Source: BNXB01 sp031556375
GTDB taxonomy: Bacteria; Bacteroidota; Bacteroidia; Bacteroidales; Azobacteroidaceae
NCBI GenBank assembly: GCA_031556375.1
Contig: JAVBTA010000022.1
Location: forward strand, 1 to 39,922
Reading direction: 5' to 3'
Length of the DNA stretch: 39,922 bases
How positions within the stretch are numbered: the first letter of the stretch is position 1; each line of letters begins with the position of its first letter. A program made the translations under genes and the position numbers. The notes beneath the pieces were generated by a model, which worked only from the letters and a program-made list of their open reading frames with translations, was not told where the DNA came from and did no database searches. Positions 7,631 to 16,913 of this stretch are shown here, one piece after another.

Positions 7631-9166
7631 TTATCTCGTTTTCGGAGTATTCTTTACATTCTGAATAATAGCCGACAATTCTGCAACTTTCTTTGGATTT
7701 TGAGCGGCTACATTACTTTTTTCACCAATATCTTTAGAAAGATCATATAACTGAGGTTCCGGATTAATTCCGGTTTCCGTATTGGTTAACGGCCAATATG
7801 CTTCTCCTTTTGCCGGTTCGATATATTTCCAGTTACCTTTTATTACAGATAAGGTTCCTGACTGTTCCATAACATATTTACGGCCTTTCTTATCTTTTCC
7901 TGTCCAGGATTTCAATTGATTCTGGCTATCAGGAGCTGCATTTTCAGGCAAAGTCTGTCCGTTTAGAGCAGCCAATGAAGCATACATATCGATCTGGGAT
8001 ACCAAAGCATTGGAGATTCCTGCTTTCATTTTTGCCGGCCAGTGGACAATAAATGGAACACGTGTCCCGGCATCGAACGCACTATATTTACCTCCACGTA
8101 GAGGACCCCAGGGCTTATGGTCGCCTAATAATTCAACCGCCCTGTCCTGATATCCGTCGTCGACTACAGGCCCATTATCACTGGTTACTATAATAATCGT
8201 ATTTTCCAATATTCCATTTTTTTCCAAAGCAGCAATAACCTGCCCTACCGACCAATCAAACTCAACGATAGCATCACCTCTTGCTCCCATTTCCGTCTGA
8301 CCTCTGAAACGTGGATGAGGCACACGCGGAACGTGTATATCATTCGTCCCAAAATAAAGGAAAAATGGATTTTCCTTGTTCTTTTCAATAAATGCAACAG
8401 CCTTGGATGTAATACTATCAGCAATATTTTCATCTTTCCATAAGGCTGACTTTCCTCCTCTCATATATCCAATCCGGCTTACACCATTCACGATAGCCAT
8501 GTCGTGTCCATGATTAACACTCGGCTTCAATACAGTCAGCATTTCCGGATGATCCTTACCCAAAGGCTCTCCGGGAAAAGGTTTTTCGTAGCTGACTTCT
8601 ACCGGATCATTCGGATCCAGATTAACAATACGTTGATTCTCCAGATAGACACAGGGAACACGATCACCTGTAGCAGCCATAATATATGAATAATCAAATC
8701 CTAAATCTTTGGGGCCGGGTGTCAGAAAGCCATTCCAATCCTGACTTTTTTCATCACCTATACCCAAATGCCATTTTCCAACAACTCCGGTAGTATAACC
8801 GGCTTGTTGCATCATACGAGGTAAGGTTTCCTGCTCCGGTTTAATAATGGTAAAAGCGTCTCCACGAGCAATTCCGGTATCTTTCCTTCTAAAAGCATAT
8901 TGCCCTGTCAACAGGGAATAACGCGAAGGAGTACTGGTTGCCGCAACTGCATGTGCATTCGTAAAACGCACTCCATTAGACGCCAGGCGATCTACATTGG
9001 GAGTTTTTACCCGATGCGCCCCATAAGCGGATAAATCACCGTAGCCGATATCATCAGCCAGGATGACAACTACATTCGGCTGATCTGATTTCCCATCAGC
9101 CGCATGTACTGCGAAATTACCGCAAACTGCTGTTCCCAAAAGCGGGAAGTAAATTATCTTTTTCAT
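7631..9166 (-). CDS. Secreted sulfatase, family S1, serine type
   Basis: This is a formylglycine sulfatase of 511 residues that removes sulfate esters from sugars in the periplasm or at the surface. After a signal peptide (MKKIIYFPLLGTAVCGNFAVHA) come the calcium-binding NVVVILADDIGYGD (31-44) and the modification motif STPSR (78-82), in which Ser78 takes the place of Cys. Ser-type motifs are matured by the anaerobic radical-SAM enzyme anSME, not encoded here. GVVGKWHLG and TSDNGPVVDDGYQ provide further active-site residues. The S1 subfamily, and so which sulfate is removed, cannot be told by eye. The gene follows the GH95 gene by 17 bases and is surely co-transcribed with it; together they would trim sulfated fucosylated chains. 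Confidence 0.95.
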   Translation of the reverse strand: MKKIIYFPLLGTAVCGNFAVHAADGKSDQPNVVVILADDIGYGDLSAYGAHRVKTPNVDRLASNGVRFTNAHAVAATSTPSRYSLLTGQYAFRRKDTGIARGDAFTIIKPEQETLPRMMQQAGYTTGVVGKWHLGIGDEKSQDWNGFLTPGPKDLGFDYSYIMAATGDRVPCVYLENQRIVNLDPNDPVEVSYEKPFPGEPLGKDHPEMLTVLKPSVNHGHDMAIVNGVSRIGYMRGGKSALWKDENIADSITSKAVAFIEKNKENPFFLYFGTNDIHVPRVPHPRFRGQTEMGARGDAIVEFDWSVGQVIAALEKNGILENTIIIVTSDNGPVVDDGYQDRAVELLGDHKPWGPLRGGKYSAFDAGTRVPFIVHWPAKMKAGISNALVSQIDMYASLAALNGQTLPENAAPDSQNQLKSWTGKDKKGRKYVMEQSGTLSVIKGNWKYIEPAKGEAYWPLTNTETGINPEPQLYDLSKDIGEKSNVAAQNPKKVAELSAIIQNVKNTPKTR

Positions 9167-9183
9167 TCTATATTATTTTTAGA

Positions 9184-11601
9184 TTAAAATTTAATTTTTA
9201 TTGATTCTCCTTTTTTGAGGGAAACCTCAGCAATGCCTTCTGCAACTAATTGAGCCATAACCGTTTTTCCTTTTTTAAATTCAGGAATAGATCCTGCCGG
9301 TATTCTAAATCTAAACGTATTGTCGACTGTAGCTTTAATAACTGCCGATTTCAATTTCCCCGCAGTCCATTCTGCTCTGATTTCCGCTCCTCCGCGTACC
9401 CTCATACCATCGAAAGAGCCATCTGGCATGACATCCGGTAAAGCAGGCAATAACTCAATTACTCCGGAATGGCTCTGAAGGAACATTTCTGCGATACCCG
9501 CACATCCTCCAAAGTTACCATCTATCTGGAATGGAGCATGTGAACAAAAAAGGTTCGGATATGTTCCTCCTCTGTTCATATTCATTCCTTTGTCGAAAGA
9601 TGGAGCTAAAAGGTTACGTAATAATAGGTAAGCATGGTTACCATCGCCTAACCTGGCCCAGAAATTGATTTTCCAGGCACGGGACCAACCTGTACCACCA
9701 TCACCTCTGACTTCCAGGGTTTTACGCGCCGCATCCGCCAAATCAGGGGTACCTCTCAATGTAATCTGATTACCGGGATGAAGGCCGTAAAGATGTGATA
9801 CGTGTCTGTGTTGGGGTTCAACTTCTTCATACTCTTCAAGCCACTCCATTAACCGGCCATCACTCCCAATACGATTTGGGGGAAGTTTTATAACCGTTTC
9901 CTGCAATTTTTTTCTTAAAGTATCATCGACTCCTAAAATTTCACTTGATGTAATCACGTTTTCAAAGACCTCACGAACCAACTGGTTATCCATGGTAGAT
10001 CCCATACAAATATTGACAGCTTTCTTTGTTCCAGGCATGTAGAATGCATTTTCGGGAGATGTTGTCGGAGCTGTCACCAACCATCCATGCCTCGGTTCCG
10101 GGACTAATATATCCAGAAAAAATTCTGCAGAACCTTTCAGGGCCGGATAAATACGTTTCAGGTACTCCTTATCACGATTATAATCATAATGTTCCCACAA
10201 ATGAGCACATAACCAGGTTCCTCCGGTATTTGTGGCTCCCCATGAAGGATGTTCTCCGGGAGCTGTGAAGTTCCACACATTAGTCATCATGTGTGCCACC
10301 CAACCATTCTTCGCATTGTAAAACGCTTTTGCGGTTGCCTGTCCCGGTTCAACCAGCCCTTCCGTCAATTGGATCAAAGGTTGATGAAGCTCTGCCAGGT
10401 TAGTAATCTCGGCCGGCCAATGATTCATCTGTACATTGATATTCAGATGATAATCACCATTCCAGGGGGTATTGATCGTATTTGCCCAGAGTCCTTGTAA
10501 ATTCGGAGGCAACAATCCCGGACGGGTACTGGAAATCAGGAGGTAACGACCATACTGGAAATATAATTCAACCAAGCCATTATCGACAGGATCTTTTGCA
10601 AAAGCGACCAGACGTCTGTCTGTAGGGATAGTATCTTTATCAGAATTATGCTTCAGGTTCAAATGCATCCGGTCAAAGTATGATTTATATTCCCGGTGAT
10701 GCCTGGATTTAATTTCCTTATAATCAGAGGTTATCGCTTTCTGTAGCAATTCCCTGCATTTCTTTTCAAAATCAGGATCTTTATAACTGGTAGCAGAAGA
10801 TATAAAAATAAAGGCTTCGCCGGCATTTGTCACATTGATCACACTATCTTGTGCCACGATATTACCTTGTCCTGCCAGTTTTACCTGCACACGTGCATTG
10901 TATTGCATTCCTTTACCATCGGTTCCGTTATTCAGTTGTCCTTTCATAAGCAACTGATCATTTTCAACAGATGTTTGATACTCCTGCGGTCTGTCTATTC
11001 CCAAGTTGAAGTTCAAAGCGCCTTTTTTAGACGCATGCAAACGAATAACGAGTATATCATATCCAAAAGAAGCAAAATATTCACGGGTATAAGTAACTCC
11101 ACGGGAGACAAAGGAAGTAACAGCCATTGCGTCATTCAATGACAGGCTGCGTTTATATTTTTCCGGTTTAACCTTTCCGGAGGGATACAGATAATCAATC
11201 CGGAGATTTCCCAACACTTCAAAACTCCCATAAGGAACATTTGATCCATGACCTCTTCCTGAGCCGGCACCTTTACAAACAAAAGTCTTATAGACAAGCT
11301 CCTGAGCCAGGTCGTTCTTTCCTTCAAACAGCAACTGCCGGATTTCCGGAAGATATTTAGCAGCATCCGGATTATCTGCATTCTGGCGACCTCCGGACCA
11401 CAATGTAATATCGTTCAAGACCAGAGTTTCTTTTTCAACACCTCCATCCGGCATCATTCCAAGCCGGCCATTACCCAAAGGGAGGGTTTCTTCCCATTGT
11501 TTGGCGGGAGAATCAAACCAGAGTTTTAAATCGGAAGCGGAACAATTTGCTGTAAAACCAAGCAAAATGGCTAATAATCCAATACAAGTACGTTTATCCA
11601 T
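9184..11601 (-). CDS. Alpha-L-fucosidase, GH95
   Basis: This 805-residue secreted enzyme belongs to GH95, inverting alpha-L-fucosidases that mostly cut Fuc-alpha-1,2-Gal; some members are alpha-L-galactosidases. The N-terminal beta domain begins LKLWFDSPAKQWEETLPLGNGRLG. The (alpha/alpha)6 barrel carries NLQGLWANTINTPWNGDYHL, then the base-activating pair Asn387 and Asn389 (HLNINVQMNHWP), the proposed general acid Glu517 in TTSPENAF, and Asp694 in FQIDGNFGG. This matches the Bifidobacterium AfcA set (Asn421, Asn423, Glu566, Asp766). The frame extends to an ATG at 11631, but that codon overlaps the -7 promoter element at 11629-11636. The start at 11601 gives a clean signal peptide (MDKRTCIGLLAILLGFTANCSA). 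It is the first gene of a unit with the sulfatase, behind a terminator that follows susD. Confidence 0.95.
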   Translation of the reverse strand: MDKRTCIGLLAILLGFTANCSASDLKLWFDSPAKQWEETLPLGNGRLGMMPDGGVEKETLVLNDITLWSGGRQNADNPDAAKYLPEIRQLLFEGKNDLAQELVYKTFVCKGAGSGRGHGSNVPYGSFEVLGNLRIDYLYPSGKVKPEKYKRSLSLNDAMAVTSFVSRGVTYTREYFASFGYDILVIRLHASKKGALNFNLGIDRPQEYQTSVENDQLLMKGQLNNGTDGKGMQYNARVQVKLAGQGNIVAQDSVINVTNAGEAFIFISSATSYKDPDFEKKCRELLQKAITSDYKEIKSRHHREYKSYFDRMHLNLKHNSDKDTIPTDRRLVAFAKDPVDNGLVELYFQYGRYLLISSTRPGLLPPNLQGLWANTINTPWNGDYHLNINVQMNHWPAEITNLAELHQPLIQLTEGLVEPGQATAKAFYNAKNGWVAHMMTNVWNFTAPGEHPSWGATNTGGTWLCAHLWEHYDYNRDKEYLKRIYPALKGSAEFFLDILVPEPRHGWLVTAPTTSPENAFYMPGTKKAVNICMGSTMDNQLVREVFENVITSSEILGVDDTLRKKLQETVIKLPPNRIGSDGRLMEWLEEYEEVEPQHRHVSHLYGLHPGNQITLRGTPDLADAARKTLEVRGDGGTGWSRAWKINFWARLGDGNHAYLLLRNLLAPSFDKGMNMNRGGTYPNLFCSHAPFQIDGNFGGCAGIAEMFLQSHSGVIELLPALPDVMPDGSFDGMRVRGGAEIRAEWTAGKLKSAVIKATVDNTFRFRIPAGSIPEFKKGKTVMAQLVAEGIAEVSLKKGESIKIKF

Positions 11602-11628
11602 TATTCTATTTTCATTTATACGACCATG

Positions 11629-11636
11629 CAAAGATA
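11629..11636 (-). promoter_or_regulatory. -7 promoter element before GH95-sulfatase unit
   Basis: TATCTTTG on the minus strand is a perfect Bacteroidetes -7 element, about 28 bases before the GH95 ATG at 11601. No good -33 box is present at 19-21 bases upstream. Together with the terminator just upstream, it suggests that the enzyme genes are transcribed partly on their own. Confidence 0.5.
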
Positions 11637-11686
11637 GTAATAAACAATTTCTATCTAATCTATTCCGGGATTTAACATATAAATTA

Positions 11687-11731
11687 AAAGCCCCTGTTTA
11701 TCTGTATCTTGAGATCATAAACAGGAGCTTT
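11687..11731 (-). terminator. Stem-loop terminator after susD
   Basis: A 15-bp stem (AAAGCCCCTGTTTAT at 11687-11701 against ATAAACAGGAGCTTT at 11717-11731, one G-U pair when read on the minus strand) closes a 15-base loop. On the minus strand it is followed by TTTTAATTT. It lies 22 bases after the susD stop. Attenuating hairpins after susCD are common and let the transporter be made in excess over the enzymes. Confidence 0.75.
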
Positions 11732-11752
11732 TTCTTTTTTCCTAAGATATAT

Positions 11753-13396
11753 TTATCTCAGATTAGGATTGATATTTTGTTCGGATTGAGGGATCGGCCA
11801 CCTGTAGTCCTGATCTTTTCTGAAACTGCGGCTCATTTCAACATCCCAACGATTATACGGATCTTTATTTGCATTTGCTGCCTTAGCGCCAGGGAAAGGA
11901 GCTCCCCAAAGTTTACCCTGGAATACTTCATGAGCGGTACCCCAACGAAGTAAATCCCAGTAGCGGAGACCTTCCATTGCTAATTCTACACGTCTTTCAT
12001 TGCGTAAAATCGGGCGTAATTTGGCCCGGTCAAGTTCATTGATCGGAGGCATGTTCACACTAGCGCGTCCACGAACCTTGTTGATCGTTGCATCAAGCAG
12101 ACCTTGGTCGATTGCGTCCCCGGCTTCCAGTTTCGCTTCCAGATAGCTTAACAGCACTTCAGCATAACGGATGATCGGGAAGTCGTTGCCATACATGGTA
12201 GCTAATGCTTGGGATGAATTGGATTCGTCAAAGAACTTACGCATCAAAAATCCGGTTTGAGTGGTTTGCGATCCTACTCTTGTATAGTCGGTATTACCGT
12301 TGGCAGAGGAATCGGGATGCGATTTATAAATTGAACTTCTGAACTTTGTTCCGTTTGCTATCAATGTATATTTCAAACGAGGATCCCTGTTTTTTTCCAG
12401 ATTAGTCGGATCATATTTGGAGTCCGTATACGAAAAATTATCTCCATTCGTAAATTGATAAGCTTCAAAAATCCCGCTTAGAGGACAAAAGAAACACCAG
12501 CCTCCGTCTTTAGCCGGAAAAGCTTGTAAAGGCATCGGATTTGACGCTTTATCCTTGATGAACGTTGTAACAAAAATATTTTCCGAACTATTTTCATTTG
12601 ATTCGAAGAAAATGGTCTGATAGTTGGGGTCAATTGCATTGTCACCCAGATCAATGATTTGCTTATAAGCGGCTGCAGCCTCAGCATATTTTTGCGAACC
12701 AAGCAAGGTTCTTCCCATAAAAGCCAAAGCAGCTTGTTTGCAAGCACGACCGCGTTCCGAAGACTTGATATCTTTGTATCGGGGCAGTACCTCTGCCGCT
12801 TCAGTCAATTCTTTTACAAGCCAGGTAGTAATATCCGCTTTCGATGTTTTTTCCACATTGTTAGCTTCTTCTGTTGTCAGCATAGTAGTAACCAGAGGAA
12901 CATCCCAGAAAAACTGGCTAAGATAGAAATACTGTGTTGCACGCAGGAAGCGGGCTTCTGCTCTCAATCGCTCACGATTGGCATCTGAGGTCGGAACTTT
13001 ATCGATGTTAGCCAGAAAGTCGTTGCAACGGGTAATTCTCATATAGGATACTTTCCAATATTTGGCAATCAAGGCATTGTTTGTAGTCAAAGTCCCATTG
13101 ATAAACGATTCAAAAGGAGATCCAGTCCGACGACGGTCCAGTGCATTATCACTGGCAAGTTCCATAAATACCAATCCATAATAACCCCACCAGTCATCCA
13201 CCTCGTACACTTCACTATTGTACTGGATATTTCCTTTGTAGGCACCGTACAAAGCTATCAGGGAATTTTGTTCGGAACCCCAGATAGTTCCGGCTCCAAG
13301 TTGGTCCAGGGGATCTGTTGATAATTGATCTGTACAAGAACCCAGACAAAGAATTGCCATCACAATGGCAGCTATCTTATATTGCATGTATTTCAT
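11753..13396 (-). CDS. SusD/RagB family glycan-binding lipoprotein
   Basis: SusD-like lipoprotein of about 547 residues, forming the lid over its SusC partner at the outer membrane and holding the glycan for import. The lipobox is CLGSC, followed by TDQLSTDPLDQL, a typical SusD start. Helical TPR-like segments hold residues such as RAEARFLRATQYFYLSQFFWDVPLV, cited here only by its first and last parts (RAEARFLRA, FFWDVPLV). The C-terminus has the family ending RNERRVELAMEGLRYWDLLRW and a final INPNLR. The frame opens at 13426, three bases after susC, but the ATG at 13396 gives a signal peptide of ordinary length (MKYMQYKIAAIVMAILCLGSC) and is preferred; the internal ATG at 13387 is also possible. 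The glycan specificity cannot be predicted from the sequence alone. Confidence 0.95.
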   Translation of the reverse strand: MKYMQYKIAAIVMAILCLGSCTDQLSTDPLDQLGAGTIWGSEQNSLIALYGAYKGNIQYNSEVYEVDDWWGYYGLVFMELASDNALDRRRTGSPFESFINGTLTTNNALIAKYWKVSYMRITRCNDFLANIDKVPTSDANRERLRAEARFLRATQYFYLSQFFWDVPLVTTMLTTEEANNVEKTSKADITTWLVKELTEAAEVLPRYKDIKSSERGRACKQAALAFMGRTLLGSQKYAEAAAAYKQIIDLGDNAIDPNYQTIFFESNENSSENIFVTTFIKDKASNPMPLQAFPAKDGGWCFFCPLSGIFEAYQFTNGDNFSYTDSKYDPTNLEKNRDPRLKYTLIANGTKFRSSIYKSHPDSSANGNTDYTRVGSQTTQTGFLMRKFFDESNSSQALATMYGNDFPIIRYAEVLLSYLEAKLEAGDAIDQGLLDATINKVRGRASVNMPPINELDRAKLRPILRNERRVELAMEGLRYWDLLRWGTAHEVFQGKLWGAPFPGAKAANANKDPYNRWDVEMSRSFRKDQDYRWPIPQSEQNINPNLR

Positions 13397-13429
13397 AACT
13401 GTCTTATTTGTTAGTAAATGATTCATCTT

Positions 13430-16400
13430 TTAGAAACGAAGGTTTAAACCGAAAGTATAAGTGGCCAGAATAGGATAATACTCGCCATTTGTATTGATTT
13501 CCGGGTCCCAACCTTCCGGATACTTGTTCCAGCAAAATGGATTCTCAGCATTGGCATAGATACGGATCGAAGCTATATTGATCTTTTCCAATAGTTGTTT
13601 AGGCAAAGTATAACCCAATTGGATGTTTTTCAGGCGAACATAAGAAGCATCCCTTACCCAGAAATCAGCAAGTTGCGTGTTCATACTACCGGTATTGGGA
13701 ATCACTTCCAGGCGCGGATAATCATTATATCGTTGTGGATTTGTCGGATTCCAACGTCCGTCGGCTTGCCAGCGTTGGATATTACCTAATGCCATAAATG
13801 CATGGCCGGCATACGATTCTATTCTTCCTTTCACACCCGACACGCCATAGAGCTGGGCGCTGAAATCCAGGCCTTTATATTCGGCTCCCATATTCAAACT
13901 GAATGTGTATTTGGGAATCCGGCTGCCAAGGTATACCAGGTCATAGTTAGGATCTACTTTTCCGTCTTTTTCTCCGTTTTCACCGGTAATATCTACATAA
14001 CGAAGATCTCCGGGTTTTACTTTTGCTCCGAAAACAGCCGATTGATTGACCCAGGCATCAATATCCGCCTGATCAAGGAACATTCCGTCTGTTTTGTATC
14101 CGTAATACATTTGCAAAGGATAACCGACAAAATTAGTACCGTTACCAACTAAGCCATTTTTTTGAAGAACTCCTCCAACGCCCATATCCAATACTTTATT
14201 TTGGATAATACTGAAAAGACCTCCTATATTGTAGGATACCTCGCCTATTTTATTCCGGTGGGATGCTTCAAATTCCCATCCTTTATTTTCCAATGAACCG
14301 GAATTTGTATAATCTACATTCATCCCTAACACAGTAGAAACATTTCCTGTGGGTTTTGTCAGAAGATCTGTCGTTTTACGATAAAAATAATTCACTGAAA
14401 AGTCCAATAAACCGGGTTTAAAGAAACCCACTTCGATACCTCCATCGGTCGTATTTGTCGATTCCCAGGAAATATTGGGATCCTTCAGAGAAGTGATATA
14501 TCCCGCCTGTGTAATACTCCCGCCAATGACATAAGGAGTTGTAGAGTAAGTATTCTGGTATGGGTAGTTACCGATATTTTGATTTCCCAGTTTTCCCATA
14601 GAGGCTTTTAGCTTCAAATTATGAATAAGAGAAACGTTGTCTTTAAAAAATGATTCTTCGGAAATTCTCCAACCCAAGGCTACAGATGGGAAAGTTGCAT
14701 ATTTTTTTGATTCAGGAAAACGGGAAGATCCGTCGTAACGAACCGTTACCTCTCCCAGATATTTTTGATCGTAAGCATATTTGAAGCGTCCGAAATAAGA
14801 TTGGATTGCCCAATCATAGCCACCTCCTGAGTTTTGCATATTATCGCTTGAGCCAACATTCATGTAAGGCAGGTCGTTCGTCGGAAAGTTGTCCCGGTAG
14901 GCTTTCAAATTACGGTAAGATTCCGATTCAAATGAGTAGCCAAGCAATGCACTTATCTCATGTTTTCCAATTTGCTTGTTATAGTCGGCTAAAGCTTGTA
15001 CTGTACTGAAAATCCATTTCTTATTCTCTTCGGTCAATGAAGACGGACTCAAGACTCTCGTATCATTAAGTTTCATTGTTGCCACAAAGTTCTTTTCGGT
15101 ATTGCCTCTGTAGTTATATCCACCTACCAATGACAATGTCAGATCTTTGATCGGTTTGTAATCCAGACGCATCCGGCTGGTTAACTTAAATTCAGGTATT
15201 TCTAAGAAAGACTGCCGGTCGAGCCATGCTACCGGTGTACCCCCCTGTTCCGGACCGAGTCCATAATCTCCATTGGATAGCTTTCCGGCATAAATGGATG
15301 GATAACGAACGGAGTTGACAATAATTTGAGATAACATACCTCCCGGTTCTTCCCTGTTAGAGGAGTAGCCGGCCACCCAGGCCGACAATTTCAGTTTGGA
15401 TGATATTTCGGTGATCAGGTTCAAGCGGGCGTCAAAACGGTCGTATTCGTTTTTCTCAACAATACCTTGTTGGTTCAGGTAACCGAGTGTTAAATAATAT
15501 TGAGTGGACTTTCCACCACCTCCAACAGAAATATCATGTCCTGTTTGGATACCATTGCGGGAAAATACATCTTTCAGGAAATTTGAGTTTGGATAATTAT
15601 CCGGGTCTGATCCGTCTTTGTATTTTTGGATCTGATCCGGAGAATAAGTTTGCGCTCCTATCGCTTCGTTGTACAATGTAGCAAATTCCCATGAGTCAAC
15701 CATATCCGGGAATGCGGTAGGCTTTGTAGTCCCCACATATCCGTTATAACTTATTTTTGTCTTGCCTTCCGCTCCGGTTTTAGTTGTTACAAGGATGACA
15801 CCGTTGGCAGACCGGGATCCGTATATAGCAGCAGATGCGGCATCTTTCAATACGGAAATACTTTGTACGTCTTCCGGTTTTACATCATTGATCGAACCGG
15901 GAACTCCGTCGACCAGTACCAATGCACCGGCATCTGCCTCTATGGAACCCACGCCGCGGACACGGATTTCTCCGGGACTGTCGCCCGGTCTTCCGGAACG
16001 TTGAATCACAGTTACTCCCGTCATCTGACCCGCCAATGCATTCGATAACATAGGAACTGTCCTGTTCTCAAGTTTATCGCTGCCGATTTGTGAAACAGAA
16101 CCGATTACATTAACTTTCTTTTGAATTCCGTATCCGACAACAACAACTTCATCTATCGTCATGTCATCCTCTTTCATGACTACTTCCAGATTTTTTTGAG
16201 AAGCCTGAACTTCAAGAGTCACTTTTACATACCCCAGATACGAAAATTCCAGAGTTTCTCCTGGCTCTGCCATGATGGAAAATCGTCCGTTCATATCTGT
16301 AGCCATTCCTTTGGAAGTACCCTTGATAACAACGCTAACCCCAATAAGCGGTTCTCCATTGATATCTACAACAACTCCCGTAACTGTATTATTTTGCTGA

Positions 16401-16792
16401 GCTGACATCAGCATTCCGGCTTTATTAGCCATGACCTTTTCTGTTACGACTACCTGACGATCATTGATTTGAAAAATCAAATCATTTGAAGGCAATGTTT
16501 TCCCGAGGATTTGTTCCAAAGTTTCATTATTGGCGTCCACAGAAACTTTCGATTTTACCGGAATATTCTCTTTATAGAAAAAAATGTATTCACTATTCTT
16601 TTCTATTTCAGAAAAAAGCTGTTCAATACTCACATTTTTTAAATGGATCGATAACCTTGTCGTTTGGGAATAAGTATTTGCAGCAAAAGCAGTGCTTATA
16701 CCGGCTATCAGAAAGAATAAATAAAGTCTCATAATGCGCATTAGAAAATTGGCTTTCGAACTCTTCATTCTAAGATTCGTGTTTTTTTTCAT
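13430..16792 (-). CDS. SusC/RagA TonB-dependent glycan transporter with STN signalling domain
   Basis: This is an outer-membrane importer of 1120 residues. After a long signal sequence (to about residue 42) comes an STN domain (about 45-118). It is the feature of SusC proteins that signal through an anti-sigma factor, and matching FecR and sigma genes lie directly upstream. A carboxypeptidase-regulatory-like sandwich (about 136-208), the TonB box IDEVVVVGYG (213-222), a plug with GVTVIQRSGRPGDSPGEIRVRG-type sequence and YGSRSANGVILVTTK, and a large barrel ending in LNLRF follow. The lid SusD is encoded next. By analogy with Bacteroides mucin-glycan loci, ligand binding would relay through STN to FecR in the periplasm. 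ATG codons at residues 1 and 9 are both possible starts. No TAnnTTTG promoter was seen in the 121-base gap before it, as might be expected for an ECF-sigma-dependent promoter. Confidence 0.96.
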   Translation of the reverse strand: MKKNTNLRMKSSKANFLMRIMRLYLFFLIAGISTAFAANTYSQTTRLSIHLKNVSIEQLFSEIEKNSEYIFFYKENIPVKSKVSVDANNETLEQILGKTLPSNDLIFQINDRQVVVTEKVMANKAGMLMSAQQNNTVTGVVVDINGEPLIGVSVVIKGTSKGMATDMNGRFSIMAEPGETLEFSYLGYVKVTLEVQASQKNLEVVMKEDDMTIDEVVVVGYGIQKKVNVIGSVSQIGSDKLENRTVPMLSNALAGQMTGVTVIQRSGRPGDSPGEIRVRGVGSIEADAGALVLVDGVPGSINDVKPEDVQSISVLKDAASAAIYGSRSANGVILVTTKTGAEGKTKISYNGYVGTTKPTAFPDMVDSWEFATLYNEAIGAQTYSPDQIQKYKDGSDPDNYPNSNFLKDVFSRNGIQTGHDISVGGGGKSTQYYLTLGYLNQQGIVEKNEYDRFDARLNLITEISSKLKLSAWVAGYSSNREEPGGMLSQIIVNSVRYPSIYAGKLSNGDYGLGPEQGGTPVAWLDRQSFLEIPEFKLTSRMRLDYKPIKDLTLSLVGGYNYRGNTEKNFVATMKLNDTRVLSPSSLTEENKKWIFSTVQALADYNKQIGKHEISALLGYSFESESYRNLKAYRDNFPTNDLPYMNVGSSDNMQNSGGGYDWAIQSYFGRFKYAYDQKYLGEVTVRYDGSSRFPESKKYATFPSVALGWRISEESFFKDNVSLIHNLKLKASMGKLGNQNIGNYPYQNTYSTTPYVIGGSITQAGYITSLKDPNISWESTNTTDGGIEVGFFKPGLLDFSVNYFYRKTTDLLTKPTGNVSTVLGMNVDYTNSGSLENKGWEFEASHRNKIGEVSYNIGGLFSIIQNKVLDMGVGGVLQKNGLVGNGTNFVGYPLQMYYGYKTDGMFLDQADIDAWVNQSAVFGAKVKPGDLRYVDITGENGEKDGKVDPNYDLVYLGSRIPKYTFSLNMGAEYKGLDFSAQLYGVSGVKGRIESYAGHAFMALGNIQRWQADGRWNPTNPQRYNDYPRLEVIPNTGSMNTQLADFWVRDASYVRLKNIQLGYTLPKQLLEKINIASIRIYANAENPFCWNKYPEGWDPEINTNGEYYPILATYTFGLNLRF

Positions 16793-16913
16793 AAATTTTT
16801 ACGTTTAATTTACATAAAATAATGTGTTTCTCTAATTTGTTGATTAACAACATGCCGTTTCACTTCCGGCCGATTTAAAATTAATTAGTCATATTCTCAT
16901 ATATTTAGATTAA

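Noticed and set aside
11501..11953. 150-codon open frame on the plus strand
   Set aside because: It spans the susD-GH95 gap, the terminator and both gene ends antisense, with no recognisable domain or start signal.
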